This document shows positions 11,083 to 20,277 of a stretch of 64,000 bases of DNA, piece after piece. Under the pieces are notes generated by a model. The model was not told the DNA's origin. It worked only from the letters and a program-made list of their open reading frames with translations, and did not search any database. The DNA comes from Denitrificimonas caeni. GTDB lineage: Bacteria > Pseudomonadota > Gammaproteobacteria > Pseudomonadales > Pseudomonadaceae. Every line of letters starts with the position of its first letter. Position 1 is the stretch's first letter. The stretch is from positions 186,001 through 250,000 of the forward strand of contig NZ_CAJHOA010000003.1 in NCBI RefSeq assembly GCF_905120345.1. Direction: 5' to 3'. A program made the translations under genes and the position numbers.

Positions 11083-13437
11083 TCAGTCGACCACAGAGAA
11101 TTGTACGCTGCCGGTTTGCCCTGTTTCATCGAGAACGCTGAGCTGATACAGACCTGCTTGCTTAAACACATGATCAAAGCCTGCGTCATTTTCAGTGTTA
11201 AGCAACGGCCGACCATTCAGGTACCACCACTGCCGCGCACCGCCTCCGAGGCTGGAGAAATGCAGGCGCAGTTCACTGGCTTGCCCCGCAGCACGTTGTA
11301 GACGGTCGCCTTCACTCACGCCAACAATTTGCATAGGCTCGCTAGACATCAATAGCGGCGGCGGGCAGCTCGGATCAATCGCAGGTAAACGAGAACGCCG
11401 TTGTTCGGCCAATGGCAGCCAAGGTTCTAATGCGGCGGGCCATAACGCCAGCCGTTGCGGTTGTGCATCGGGGCAGTTTTTACCGACACGCAGCCCTTTT
11501 TTATTCAGCCAAAGCAGTGGTTGCAACTCACTGCTAAATGGCTCACCCATGGTTAATGTTGGCGCAATGGTGCCATTTAGCGTCCAAGCGAAACGCAAGC
11601 GCCGACAGTTATTATCGCTGCGCGGCAACACTTGACCTAATGGCCAACAAATAGCGGCGACACCGACTGTGGTCGGCTGTGGGTCGGCTCGATCAGCTTT
11701 ACCACTTTGTCGGTCGCGATGATTTAACACATCATGCACTTGCAACAATAACGGTGTGGCCGAGGCTAAACCAAATTGTCCCGGTACCGGTGTGCCATCC
11801 GGGCGACCAATCCACACGCCAATTAAATAGCGCGAACTGACGCCCACCGCCCAAGCATCACGAAAGCCATAGCTGGTGCCAGTTTTCCAGGCCAAGGGCG
11901 CACGCTCGACCAGCTGTGCGCGTGGATCTAGGTCAGGGCGGCGCTGTCCGGATAAAATCCGTCGCACAATCCACGCGGCCCCGGCTGACATTAAAGGCTT
12001 CTCTTGCAACGCTTGGTGTGGCTGAAAACGTAACTGCGCCACTTTTCCGTGACGAGCAAAGGCACTAAAACCGCTGACAACATCCTCTAAGCGGCTGCCC
12101 ACCCCACCTAAAATTAACGCCAAATTAGGCTCTGCGCCGCGAGGTAATAACAAGGGTATACCGGCATTACGCAACTCGCCGGTAAAACGCTTAGGACCAT
12201 AGGCTTCTAATAGTTGCACTACTGGCAAATTCAGCGAGCGGGATAACGCTTGGCTAACCGATACCGGGCCACTAAAACCTTGTGAAAAGTTACCGGGACG
12301 ATAATCCCCGGCATGGCGTGGTACATCTTGCAGCAATGACTCCGAATGAATTAAACCCTCATCCAGCGCCAGTCCATATAAAAAAGGTTTGAGTGTGGAG
12401 CCCGGCGAACGCACGGCTTGGATCATATCGACATGGCCAAAACGCTGGCTATCTTGTAGGTCTAACGAACCCAAGTAGGCTTGCACTGCCATGGTCTCGT
12501 GCTCCACCACGATAATTGCTGCCGAGGTGCGCTCGGGTAAACGCGCACGCCAACCCAGCAACATATCTTCCAGACGTCGCTGCAAACTGGCATCGATGGT
12601 GGTTTCAATGGCTGCGGGACTCTTGGCATGATTCAAACGACGTGCCAATAACGGAGCCAAGGCGGGTTTATGGCGCGGCGCTAGCCACACCGGTTCTTGC
12701 AAGGCATCATTAATCGCCGCCTGTGGCCAGACTGCAAACTGCGCGAGCCTCTGTAGGATTTTATCGCGCGCTGCTTGTGCTCGCTGAGGATGTCGATCAG
12801 GACGTAAACGGCTGGGTGCTTGTGGCAATACCGCTAACAATGCAGCTTCGGCGCGACTTAAGGTTTTTGGTGCTTTACCTAAATACGCCCAACTGGCCGC
12901 TGCCACACCTTCTAGGGTACCGCCAAAGGGCGCACGATTGAGGTATAAGGTGAGAATTTCATCTTTGGATAAGTGCCATTCCAACTGCGTCGTCCGCCAT
13001 AGCTGACGCAATTTACCGCGCAGCGTACGGGGATGTACATCAAGCAAGCGTGCGACCTGCATCGATAAAGTACTGCCACCCGACACCACGCGTCCGCCTT
13101 TGAGGTTTTGCCACGCCGCTCGGGCAATGGACAGCGGATTAATCCCTGGATGTTGATAAAACCAGCGGTCCTCATAACCCAGCAACGCTTCAATATAGTA
13201 GGGCGAGACCTGATCAATCTGCACTGGATAACGCCAGACACCCTTATGATCAGCAAAACGCCACAAAGGCGTCCCGTCCTGTGCCAACACCACGCGCGCC
13301 ATATCGTCTTTAGGTAGAGGCAATGGGTCAACAGTATCGGCAAGCCAGAGCAGGGCACAGAGCAGCACAACACCGCCACCGAGCCAGCGCCATGTATGCT
13401 GCAAATGCCAACCAAACCTTCGCCCCACCTGCACCAC
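11083..13437 (-). CDS. pbpC: Penicillin-binding protein 1C
   Basis: Bifunctional peptidoglycan synthase with 784 residues. An N-terminal membrane anchor lies at about residues 13-32. The glycosyltransferase domain (GT51) has ALLGYEDRWFYQHPGIN and GGSTLSMQVARLL. The transpeptidase domain has the active serine in RSPGSTLKPFLYGLAL and the KTGTS motif (AWKTGTSYGFRDAW). The C-terminal BiPBP_C domain ends the protein. The start is GTG at 13437, immediately followed by a second GTG. In E. coli pbpC follows the alpha-2-macroglobulin gene yfhM. No such gene is in this window. Confidence 0.94.
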   Translation of the reverse strand: MVQVGRRFGWHLQHTWRWLGGGVVLLCALLWLADTVDPLPLPKDDMARVVLAQDGTPLWRFADHKGVWRYPVQIDQVSPYYIEALLGYEDRWFYQHPGINPLSIARAAWQNLKGGRVVSGGSTLSMQVARLLDVHPRTLRGKLRQLWRTTQLEWHLSKDEILTLYLNRAPFGGTLEGVAAASWAYLGKAPKTLSRAEAALLAVLPQAPSRLRPDRHPQRAQAARDKILQRLAQFAVWPQAAINDALQEPVWLAPRHKPALAPLLARRLNHAKSPAAIETTIDASLQRRLEDMLLGWRARLPERTSAAIIVVEHETMAVQAYLGSLDLQDSQRFGHVDMIQAVRSPGSTLKPFLYGLALDEGLIHSESLLQDVPRHAGDYRPGNFSQGFSGPVSVSQALSRSLNLPVVQLLEAYGPKRFTGELRNAGIPLLLPRGAEPNLALILGGVGSRLEDVVSGFSAFARHGKVAQLRFQPHQALQEKPLMSAGAAWIVRRILSGQRRPDLDPRAQLVERAPLAWKTGTSYGFRDAWAVGVSSRYLIGVWIGRPDGTPVPGQFGLASATPLLLQVHDVLNHRDRQSGKADRADPQPTTVGVAAICWPLGQVLPRSDNNCRRLRFAWTLNGTIAPTLTMGEPFSSELQPLLWLNKKGLRVGKNCPDAQPQRLALWPAALEPWLPLAEQRRSRLPAIDPSCPPPLLMSSEPMQIVGVSEGDRLQRAAGQASELRLHFSSLGGGARQWWYLNGRPLLNTENDAGFDHVFKQAGLYQLSVLDETGQTGSVQFSVVD

Positions 13438-13784
13438 CCTAAAAGATTAATAATTGCTTAAAGCTAAGCATAGCTACAGACTGAGCAGTTTAATCTGAAA
13501 TAGAGTTGCTGGTGTAAAAGAAGGGTGAGTCTTTACGCGCGGGGGTGGGATTTAGGCGTATTTACTGATCAGTTCCTGCACCTGCAGACAAAATTTGTAA
13601 CTTATAGTTTTATAGAATGGCAGGTCTTTGTCAGTGACTAGAGTATTGTGTTGGTCAAAATTATTTTGCGGCAGACGGCTCGCAAATATCTGTATAAAAA
13701 AGTCTAGAGAGTTTGGCGGTTAGGGGCGTTCTAGGCTATAAGTAGCCTTATTACACTCAATAACACTGCGTGCAGGCAAAAAGC
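13438..13784. other. Divergent intergenic region, pbpC / pilB
   Basis: About 350 bp between divergent genes. In P. aeruginosa the major pilin gene pilA lies divergently beside pilB. Here no pilin reading frame (short leader followed by GFTLIE) is present. An AT-rich stretch at 13610-13770 probably holds the pilB promoter, but no consensus hexamer pair is convincing. Confidence 0.5.
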
Positions 13785-15479
13785 ATGAATGATAGCGTTA
13801 ATTTAACTGGACTGGCCCGTCAAATAGTCGACGCCGGCCTTCTCGACGAGAAGAAAACGCAGGATGCGGTGCTGCAGGCCAAGCGTAACCAAACGTCTTT
13901 GGTCTCTTGGTTGGTACAAAATAAATTAGTCAAAAGTCTGCCTTTAATGGAACTGGCGTCGGCGCAGTTTGGTGTTATCTACCTTGATTTAAACGCGGTC
14001 AATCCAGATGTTTTTCCTAAAGAGTTAATCAGCGAAAAACTTGCCCGTCAGCACCGTGTATTGCCGCTCTATAAACGAGGCAGCAAGCTCTATGTGGCGG
14101 TTTCTGACCCAAGCAGTTATCAGGCGCTGAAGGATATTCAGTTCAGCACTGGGATGACGATTGAGCAGCTCTTGGTGGAAGATGAGAAGCTGGGGCGTGC
14201 CATTGATAAACTCTATGAGTCAGCAACAGGTGGTCTGGATGGCATGGATGATGCCGAACTGGATAGTTTAAGTTTAGAACAAACTGAAGCTAAAGGCCCG
14301 TCGCAAGGTGACGAGATTGATGAAACGCCAGTAGTACGTTTTGTTAATAAAATGCTGCTCGATGCGATTAAAGGCGGCTCTTCAGATTTACACTTTGAAC
14401 CCTATGAGAAAATCTACCGTGTGCGCTTTCGTACTGATGGCGTGCTGCATGAAGTAGCGAAACCGCCCGTACAGTTGCGCGATCGGATTTCTGCACGCTT
14501 AAAAATCATGGCCAGTATGGACATCTCTGAGCGCCGTAAACCCCAAGATGGGCGGATCAAATTAAAGGTCACGGCTAATAAATCCATCGACTTCCGGGTC
14601 AATACCTTGCCGACGCTGTGGGGCGAGAAAATCGTGATGCGTATTCTCGATTCCAGCAGCGTAAAAATGGGCATTGATATGCTTGGTTATGAAGAAGATC
14701 AAAAACAGCTGTATTTAGAGGCGCTGCACCAGCCGCATGGGCTGATTTTGGTCACCGGGCCGACAGGCTCGGGTAAAACTGTTTCTTTGTATACGGGCTT
14801 AAGTATTCTCAACATGGTTGATGTCAATATTTCTACCGTTGAAGACCCGGTGGAAATTAACCTTGAGGGGGTTAACCAAGTCAACGTTAATCCTAAGCAA
14901 GGCATGGACTTTACCACGGCATTGCGCGCTTTTTTACGTCAAGATCCTGATGTGATTATGGTCGGTGAAATTCGGGACTTGGAAACTGCTGAGATTGCGA
15001 TTAAAGCCGCGCAAACAGGACACTTGGTGATGTCGACATTGCACACCAATAGTGCTGCAGAAACGTTGAACCGTTTGCGTAATATGGGTGTGGCCTCTTT
15101 TAACTTGGCAACCTCTTTGACCTTGATTATTGCTCAACGTTTGGCGCGTAAACTGTGCAGCTGTAAGCAAGAAATTGTCGTGCCGGATGAGGCGTTATTA
15201 CACGAAGGGTTTACCCATGAGCAGATTGGTACCTTTAAAGTGTATGAGGCTAAAGGTTGTGAGAATTGTAATGCCGGTTATAAAGGCCGCGTGGGTATCT
15301 ACGAGGTGGTGAAAACGACGCCGGAGCTGCAACGGATTATTATGGCCGACGGCAACTCGATGGAGATTAGCGCACAGATGCGCAAAGACGGCTTTAATAG
15401 TTTGCGTACGTCGGGGTTACTGAAAGTCGTTCAAGGTATCACGAGCCTTGCCGAAGTTAACCGTGTCACTAAGGACTAG
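13785..15479 (+). CDS. pilB: Type IV pilus extension ATPase PilB
   Basis: Cytoplasmic hexameric ATPase that drives pilus extension. From ATG 13785 (MNDSVNLTGLARQ) it has 564 residues. A GTG at 13770 would add five residues, but homologues start MNDS. An N-terminal MshEN/GspE_N domain is followed by the secretion ATPase core: Walker A LVTGPTGSGKTVSLYT, aspartate box TVEDPVEI, Walker B FLRQDPDVIMVGEIRD and His box GHLVMSTLHTNSAAE. A tetracysteine zinc site near the C-terminus reads CSCKQE then CENCNAGYKGR. It is followed 3 bp later by pilC. Confidence 0.97.
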   Translation: MNDSVNLTGLARQIVDAGLLDEKKTQDAVLQAKRNQTSLVSWLVQNKLVKSLPLMELASAQFGVIYLDLNAVNPDVFPKELISEKLARQHRVLPLYKRGSKLYVAVSDPSSYQALKDIQFSTGMTIEQLLVEDEKLGRAIDKLYESATGGLDGMDDAELDSLSLEQTEAKGPSQGDEIDETPVVRFVNKMLLDAIKGGSSDLHFEPYEKIYRVRFRTDGVLHEVAKPPVQLRDRISARLKIMASMDISERRKPQDGRIKLKVTANKSIDFRVNTLPTLWGEKIVMRILDSSSVKMGIDMLGYEEDQKQLYLEALHQPHGLILVTGPTGSGKTVSLYTGLSILNMVDVNISTVEDPVEINLEGVNQVNVNPKQGMDFTTALRAFLRQDPDVIMVGEIRDLETAEIAIKAAQTGHLVMSTLHTNSAAETLNRLRNMGVASFNLATSLTLIIAQRLARKLCSCKQEIVVPDEALLHEGFTHEQIGTFKVYEAKGCENCNAGYKGRVGIYEVVKTTPELQRIIMADGNSMEISAQMRKDGFNSLRTSGLLKVVQGITSLAEVNRVTKD

Positions 15480-15482
15480 AGC

Positions 15483-16700
15483 ATGGCTGAAAAAACTCCA
15501 AAAACTAATATGTACAAATGGGAAGGCAAGAACCGTCAAGGCTCGGCGATGTCTGGGCAAATGCCTGGACAAGACGCTTCTCTGGTTAAAGCTCAGTTGC
15601 GTAAGCAAGGTATTAATCCCACTAAAGTGCGCAAAAAGAGTTTTGATATATTTAGCGCTGGCAAAAAAATCAAGCCGATGGACATTGCCATTTTTACTCG
15701 GCAAATGGCTACGATGATGAAGGCCGGTGTACCTTTATTGCAGTCCTTTGACATTATTATTGAAGGGTTGGATAACCCGAATATGCGTAAGTTGGTGGAT
15801 ACCTTGAAAAACGATGTGGCCAGCGGTAATAGCTTTGCAACGTCATTGCGCCGGCATCCGCTGTATTTCGATGATCTGTATTGCAACTTGGTCGAGTCGG
15901 GTGAACAGTCCGGTGCTTTAGAAACCTTGTTGGATCGTGTCGCAACCTATAAAGAAAAGACAGAAGCGTTAAAAGCGAAAATTAAAAAAGCGATGAACTA
16001 CCCGCTGGCGGTGATTGCGGTTGCTGTGATTGTGACAGCAATCTTGCTGATTAAAGTGGTGCCGCAGTTCCAAGAAGTATTCGCCAGTTTTGGCGCAGAG
16101 TTGCCGGCCTTTACCTTGTTTGTGATTGGGGTTTCAGAGTATATCCAGCATAGCGGTTGGATTATCGTGCTGGTTTTTGTGGCTGCAGTGTTTATCTTGA
16201 GACGGATGTACCGTACGTCGAAGAAGTTTCGCGATGGTTTGGATCGTGCTCTGCTGAAAGCACCGATCTTCGGCAATATTATTTATAACTCATCAGTCGC
16301 ACGTTTTGGCCGGACTTTAGCGACGACATTTGCCGCGGGTGTGCCTTTGGTTGAAGCTCTGGATTCGGTGGCTGGCGCGACAGGTAATGTGGTGTTTAAG
16401 GAAGCCGTGATGAAAATCAAGGCAGACATCTCCGGTGGTATGCAGTTGAACTTTGCCATGCGCAGTACTGGCGTGTTTCCGTCGATGGTGTTGCAGATGA
16501 CCTCGATTGGTGAAGAATCCGGTGCTCTGGATGAAATGTTGGATAAGGTGGCGACGCACTACGAAGCAGAAGTTGATAATGCTGTGGATGGCTTAACTGC
16601 TTTGATGGAGCCGCTGATTATGTCAGTGCTTGGAGTGTTGGTCGGCGGTTTGATTATCGCCATGTACCTGCCGATCTTCCAGTTAGGCGCGGTGGTGTAA
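15483..16700 (+). CDS. pilC: Type IV pilus inner-membrane platform protein PilC
   Basis: Inner-membrane platform that couples PilB to pilin extraction. It has 405 residues and two GspF domains (about 68-190 and 272-394), with membrane segments around 165-195, 215-240 and 370-395. Conserved pieces include FTRQMATMMKAGVPLLQSF, LVESGEQSGALETLLDRVA and its C-terminal counterpart SIGEESGALDEMLDKVA. The N-terminus (YKWEGKNRQGSAMSGQ) is the PilC-specific leader. It starts 3 bp after the pilB stop. Confidence 0.97.
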   Translation: MAEKTPKTNMYKWEGKNRQGSAMSGQMPGQDASLVKAQLRKQGINPTKVRKKSFDIFSAGKKIKPMDIAIFTRQMATMMKAGVPLLQSFDIIIEGLDNPNMRKLVDTLKNDVASGNSFATSLRRHPLYFDDLYCNLVESGEQSGALETLLDRVATYKEKTEALKAKIKKAMNYPLAVIAVAVIVTAILLIKVVPQFQEVFASFGAELPAFTLFVIGVSEYIQHSGWIIVLVFVAAVFILRRMYRTSKKFRDGLDRALLKAPIFGNIIYNSSVARFGRTLATTFAAGVPLVEALDSVAGATGNVVFKEAVMKIKADISGGMQLNFAMRSTGVFPSMVLQMTSIGEESGALDEMLDKVATHYEAEVDNAVDGLTALMEPLIMSVLGVLVGGLIIAMYLPIFQLGAVV

Positions 16701-16870
16701 AAGGCTTGCTGTAATCTAACGGGTGTATTTGCCGATTGTTTACGCTGTGTTTATGCGCTTGTGTAGGCGCTGGCCATACCTGTGCCAGCTGTCTGCTGAT
16801 CTCTAACCATTTGGTAAATACCTCGGCAAAGATTACAGCCCATATGACCGCTTGATAACACGATATTGTT

Positions 16871-16906
16871 GAACATGGCCTATGTCGTATGACATGGGCC
16901 ATGTTC
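16871..16906 (+). other. Strong hairpin in the pilC-pilD gap
   Basis: Arms 16871-16886 and 16891-16906 pair over 16 bp with one G-U wobble around a 4-base loop, GTAT. It begins about 170 bp after pilC and ends 33 bp before the pilD start. It lacks a following T-run, so it may be an RNA-processing or mRNA-protecting structure rather than a terminator. Confidence 0.6.
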
Positions 16907-16939
16907 TGACAGGGGCTTTGAATTTTGCACGGTGTGTTT

Positions 16940-17809
16940 ATGGATATTATTCAGTTTTGGAACAGCAATATTGTAGTGTTTGCCTTGAGTGCGGCTGTTT
17001 TGGGTCTTTTGGTGGGCAGTTTTTTAAATGTGGTGATTTACCGTTTACCTAAGATGATGATGCGTGATTGGCGTCATCAAGCGCGTGATGTGCTGGAGAT
17101 GCCAGTAGAGGAAAGTAAAGAAACTTTTAATTTAATACTGCCTAACTCTCGCTGCCCGCACTGCAGTCATGAAATCAAACCGTGGGAAAATATTCCGCTG
17201 TTCAGTTGGTTGTTTTTACGTGGCAAATGCTCAGCCTGCAAGCAGCCCATTAGTATTCGTTACCCACTGGTGGAACTGGCCTGTGGCGTGCTATCAGGTG
17301 TGATTGCTTGGCACTATGGCGTTAGTTGGGACACCTTGGCGATGTTGGTGCTGACGTGGGGGCTGTTGGCGATGAGCTTGATTGATGCTGACCATCAGCT
17401 GTTACCCGATGCGTTAGTGTTGCCGCTGTTATGGCTGGGGCTGATCCTGAATAGCTTTGGCTTATTTGTGAGCTTATCCGCTGCCGTGTGGGGCGCTGCT
17501 ATAGGCTATATGAGTTTATGGTCGATCTTCTGGCTGTTTAAGCTGGTGACTGGCAAGGAGGGCATGGGCTACGGTGATTTTAAATTGCTGGCCATGCTGG
17601 GGGCTTGGGGTGGCTGGCAAATCCTACCGCTGACAATTTTACTGTCCTCAGTGGTGGGGGCGGTATTAGGCGTTATTATTTTGCGTTTGCAGCGTAACAG
17701 CATTAGCAATCCGATTCCTTTTGGACCTTATTTGGCTCTGGCCGGATGGATCGCTTTAGTGTGGGGCGATGAGATTACTAGCAGTTATTTGCAGTTTGCT
17801 GGGTTTTAA
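16940..17809 (+). CDS. pilD: Prepilin peptidase / N-methyltransferase PilD
   Basis: Inner-membrane aspartic protease that cleaves type IV prepilin and type II pseudopilin leaders and methylates the new N-terminus. The ATG at 16940 (MDIIQFW) is preferred over a TTG at 16925, giving 289 residues. The cytoplasmic loop has two CxxC pairs (CPHCSHE and CSACKQP). Catalytic aspartates are in MSLIDADHQLLPD and in GKEGMGYGDFKLLAM. About seven to eight membrane segments are visible. It is separated from pilC by about 240 bp. The coaE and yacG genes that usually follow in pseudomonads are absent here. Confidence 0.96.
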   Translation: MDIIQFWNSNIVVFALSAAVLGLLVGSFLNVVIYRLPKMMMRDWRHQARDVLEMPVEESKETFNLILPNSRCPHCSHEIKPWENIPLFSWLFLRGKCSACKQPISIRYPLVELACGVLSGVIAWHYGVSWDTLAMLVLTWGLLAMSLIDADHQLLPDALVLPLLWLGLILNSFGLFVSLSAAVWGAAIGYMSLWSIFWLFKLVTGKEGMGYGDFKLLAMLGAWGGWQILPLTILLSSVVGAVLGVIILRLQRNSISNPIPFGPYLALAGWIALVWGDEITSSYLQFAGF

Positions 17810-17926
17810 TGTGATTGCGGTGATGCGGTGTGTGAATGGCATGCCTAATCAGCCGTAACGCTTGTAGGGATGAGTGACTGTTTGCTGGGTTGTTAGCTGT
17901 AGGAAAGAGACGTAGGCATAACCAAC

Positions 17927-17950
17927 ACCTGCCGGAGCGCCTTCGGCAGA
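17927..17950. other. Hairpin downstream of pilD
   Basis: Within this stretch TGCCGGAG and CTTCGGCA-type arms form an 8-bp stem with one wobble and a 3-base loop. No T-run follows. It is a candidate 3' structure of the pil transcript. The rest of 17810-18040 shows no gene. Confidence 0.35.
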
Positions 17951-18040
17951 ACTATTATTACCGGTCAGTACATGTCGCGTATGACGCAATAGAACCGTAT
18001 TGAGTGATAAAACACTAAGCGTGCTTATCTACCGCTAAAA

Positions 18041-18067
18041 GCAAAACGAGCCCGTAGTGGGCTCGTT
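18041..18067 (-). terminator. Rho-independent terminator of the nth operon
   Basis: Read on the minus strand, arms 18059-18067 and 18045-18053 form a perfect 9-bp stem (AACGAGCCC type) with a 5-base loop, followed by TTTTGCTTTTA. It lies 10 bp after the stop of the PA3496-like gene. Confidence 0.8.
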
Positions 18068-18077
18068 GGCGGGTGCG

Positions 18078-18263
18078 TCAGTCTAAATCAAAATCATACT
18101 CTGCCAATTCTTTACGTAATCGGCGCTCCTCAAGCATGTTATCAATCACACGACGCTTGGTTAGATTGGTCTTCGCTGCCTCAGCAGGCGCTTCATCCTC
18201 AATCTCTTCAGCATCTTCTGCAATGAAATCATCATCATCTAATTCTAAATCTTCTTTACTCAT
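18078..18263 (-). CDS. PA3496-family small acidic protein
   Basis: A 61-residue, strongly acidic protein (EDLELDDDDFIAEDAEEIED) with a basic, helical C-terminal half (RRVIDNMLEERRLRKELAEY). It resembles the pseudomonad PA3496 family, which databases call a putative envelope-integrity protein. I know no biochemical function. ATG 18263 (MSKEDLEL) is chosen over 18281 because it gives the conserved short start. It lies about 110 bp downstream of nth, the same neighbour as in P. aeruginosa. Confidence 0.8.
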   Translation of the reverse strand: MSKEDLELDDDDFIAEDAEEIEDEAPAEAAKTNLTKRRVIDNMLEERRLRKELAEYDFDLD

Positions 18264-18372
18264 GATTAGAGCCTCGCGCACGGGAGTTTCCGTTGGCGCA
18301 CCTTATAACCATAAAAAAAGAAATGGTAAAAAAGATTTTTTCAATAGGTTGTTAGTATTTCAATTGTAAAAA

Positions 18373-19011
18373 CTAATCGTCAGAGGTTTTCTGTTTAAAC
18401 TCGCACAAATCTTCAATCCGACAACTGCCACAACGCGGCTTGCGCGCCTGACATACATAGCGTCCATGCAGGATAAGCCAGTGGTGCGCATCCAGTAAAA
18501 ACGCCTTAGGGACAAACTTCAGAAGTTTCTTTTCCACCTCTAAAACAGTCTTGCCTGGAGCGATGTTGGTGCGATTGCTGACTCGAAAAATATGAGTGTC
18601 GACTGCCATCGCCACTTGGCCAAACGCAGTGTTGAGTACGACGTTAGCGGTTTTTCGGCCGACACCGGGTAGTGCTTCCAACGCTTCACGTGTTTCGGGT
18701 ACTTGGCTGTTATGCCGTTCAATTAATAAACGACAGGTTTCTAACACGTTTTTAGTTTTGGTCGGGTACAGGCCAATGGTTTTGGTATAGGCGCACAAGC
18801 CTTCGTAGCCAAGCGCGTACATGGCTTCTGGGGTGTTGGCTACAGGGAACAACTTATCAGTGGCTTTATTGACGCCAACGTCGGTGGCTTGCGCAGAGAG
18901 GATCACCGCAATCAGCAGTTCGAAGGGTGAATTGTAGTTAAGCTCTGTTTCAGGCTTGGGGTTGTCTTCTTGAAAGCGGCGAAAAATTTCGTAGCGTTTG
19001 ACGGCATTCAT
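18373..19011 (-). CDS. nth: Endonuclease III
   Basis: Base-excision repair glycosylase and AP lyase for oxidised pyrimidines. It has 212 residues. The helix-hairpin-helix is LPGVGRKTANVVLN with the catalytic lysine, and the catalytic aspartate is in AVDTHIFRVSNR. The 4Fe-4S cluster ligands at the C-terminus follow the C-x6-C-x2-C-x5-C pattern (CQARKPRCGSCRIEDLCEF). The rnf/rsx genes that often precede nth are not present. Upstream is a 230-bp gap, then mscS. Confidence 0.96.
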   Translation of the reverse strand: MNAVKRYEIFRRFQEDNPKPETELNYNSPFELLIAVILSAQATDVGVNKATDKLFPVANTPEAMYALGYEGLCAYTKTIGLYPTKTKNVLETCRLLIERHNSQVPETREALEALPGVGRKTANVVLNTAFGQVAMAVDTHIFRVSNRTNIAPGKTVLEVEKKLLKFVPKAFLLDAHHWLILHGRYVCQARKPRCGSCRIEDLCEFKQKTSDD

Positions 19012-19166
19012 TGGGCAGACTCAGTCAAAATAAAATCAAAGGCAGAGTGATAGGTTAATAAAGGGATGATACAGGTTTTGTGCTAGAGCTGTTTTGTTGG
19101 CTGTTTGCGTGATTAGGCGGGGCTGATAAGCAGCGGCCGCAGGGGTAACCTTTGCAGAGGTCGTAA

Positions 19167-19196
19167 GGGTATGTCGACCTAAAGGCCGACATACCC
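19167..19196. other. Inverted repeat between mscS and nth
   Basis: Perfect 10-bp arms (GGGTATGTCG and its complement) surround a short inner CCT/AGG pairing. No clear T-run follows on the minus strand, so it is a possible Rho-linked 3' end for mscS transcripts. The rest of 19012-19242 shows no gene. Confidence 0.45.
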
Positions 19197-19242
19197 TGTA
19201 TGCCTTTTGCTTCATTGACAACAGCGTGCGCTAACTAAGTTT

Positions 19243-20082
19243 CTATTCTGCTTGTTGGCTGATATGCACAGTGCGTTGTGGGAAGGGGAAGCTGATGCCC
19301 TCACGGTCGAAGCTTTCTTTCATTTGTTCTTGGATGCTGAAGAATACACCCCAGAAGTCGGCACTTTTAGTCCACATACGCAGCGATAGATTGACTGAGT
19401 TATCGCCCAAAGACACTAAGTGAACGATAGCTGCGGGGTCTTTGAGTACACGTTCGTCAGCGGCCGCGAGGCCCAAGAGGATGGCGCGAGCTTGTTTAAT
19501 ATCGTCGCCATAGTCGATACCGACGTTAATATCGACGCGACGGGTCGGTTTGCGCGAGTAGTTGGTGATGCTGCCGTTGGACAGTGCGCCGTTGGGCAAA
19601 ATAATGGTTTTGTTGTCGGCGGTACGTAGCAGCGTGTGGAAAATTAGAATGCTTTCAACCGTGCCACCAACGCCTTGCGCTTCGATGTAATCACCGGCGC
19701 GGAAGGGTCGTAAAAACAAAATCAGCACGCCACCGGCAAAGTTAGCGAGGCTACCTTGTAAAGCGAGGCCCACAGCAAGGCCTGCAGTGCCGATGAGGGC
19801 GAGAAAGGAGGTGGTTTGTATGCCTATCATGCTGGCGACGCTGAGCAGCAGGAGGATGCGTAGCATGGCGCTGAACAGTGAGCTTAAAAACCCGGTCAGC
19901 ATAGCATCGGCTTTGCGTTGTTGCAGGAAGTTGGCCAGTCCGTTGGTGATACGGCTGATCAACCACCAGCCGATGGCAAGGGTAATCAGTGCGAAGAGGA
20001 TATGACTGCCGTGTTCAACCAGCAGAGGTAGCCAGTTCGCTTTGGTCTCTTGTAACCAGGTTTCGATAGTGCTGTCTTGCAT
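19243..20082 (-). CDS. mscS: Small-conductance mechanosensitive channel MscS
   Basis: Inner-membrane channel that opens under membrane tension during osmotic downshock. It has 279 residues, close to E. coli MscS. Three membrane segments lie near residues 28-48, 65-85 and 92-125. The glycine- and alanine-rich TM3 pore helix is GTAGLAVGLALQGSLANFAGG, slightly longer than usual in spacing. The cytoplasmic part shows VGGTVESILIFHTLLRT and FPFPQRTVHI. It is a single gene with an upstream divergent region to rlmF. Confidence 0.94.
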   Translation of the reverse strand: MQDSTIETWLQETKANWLPLLVEHGSHILFALITLAIGWWLISRITNGLANFLQQRKADAMLTGFLSSLFSAMLRILLLLSVASMIGIQTTSFLALIGTAGLAVGLALQGSLANFAGGVLILFLRPFRAGDYIEAQGVGGTVESILIFHTLLRTADNKTIILPNGALSNGSITNYSRKPTRRVDINVGIDYGDDIKQARAILLGLAAADERVLKDPAAIVHLVSLGDNSVNLSLRMWTKSADFWGVFFSIQEQMKESFDREGISFPFPQRTVHISQQAE

Positions 20083-20277
20083 AGGAACTCTCTATTTTTC
20101 TCGGTGTGACGGTCATTTTACAGAGCTGGGTCGAGGATGAAAGTGTTGTTTTTGTTGGTCGAGGTGTTGGTTTTGTAATTGTAGATAGGCAGCGCTGATT
20201 GCCATGTTGCACGTTCGGTCGATCTTTGCTTGCTGCTATACTGCGTTTTTTAATGATTTCAGTAAGGGTTCTTGTTT

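Noticed and set aside
13616-13636. TGGCAGGTCTTTGTC as a sigma54 promoter for pilB
   Set aside because: The -12 part is TGTC rather than TTGC and position 6 is wrong, so it does not meet the consensus.
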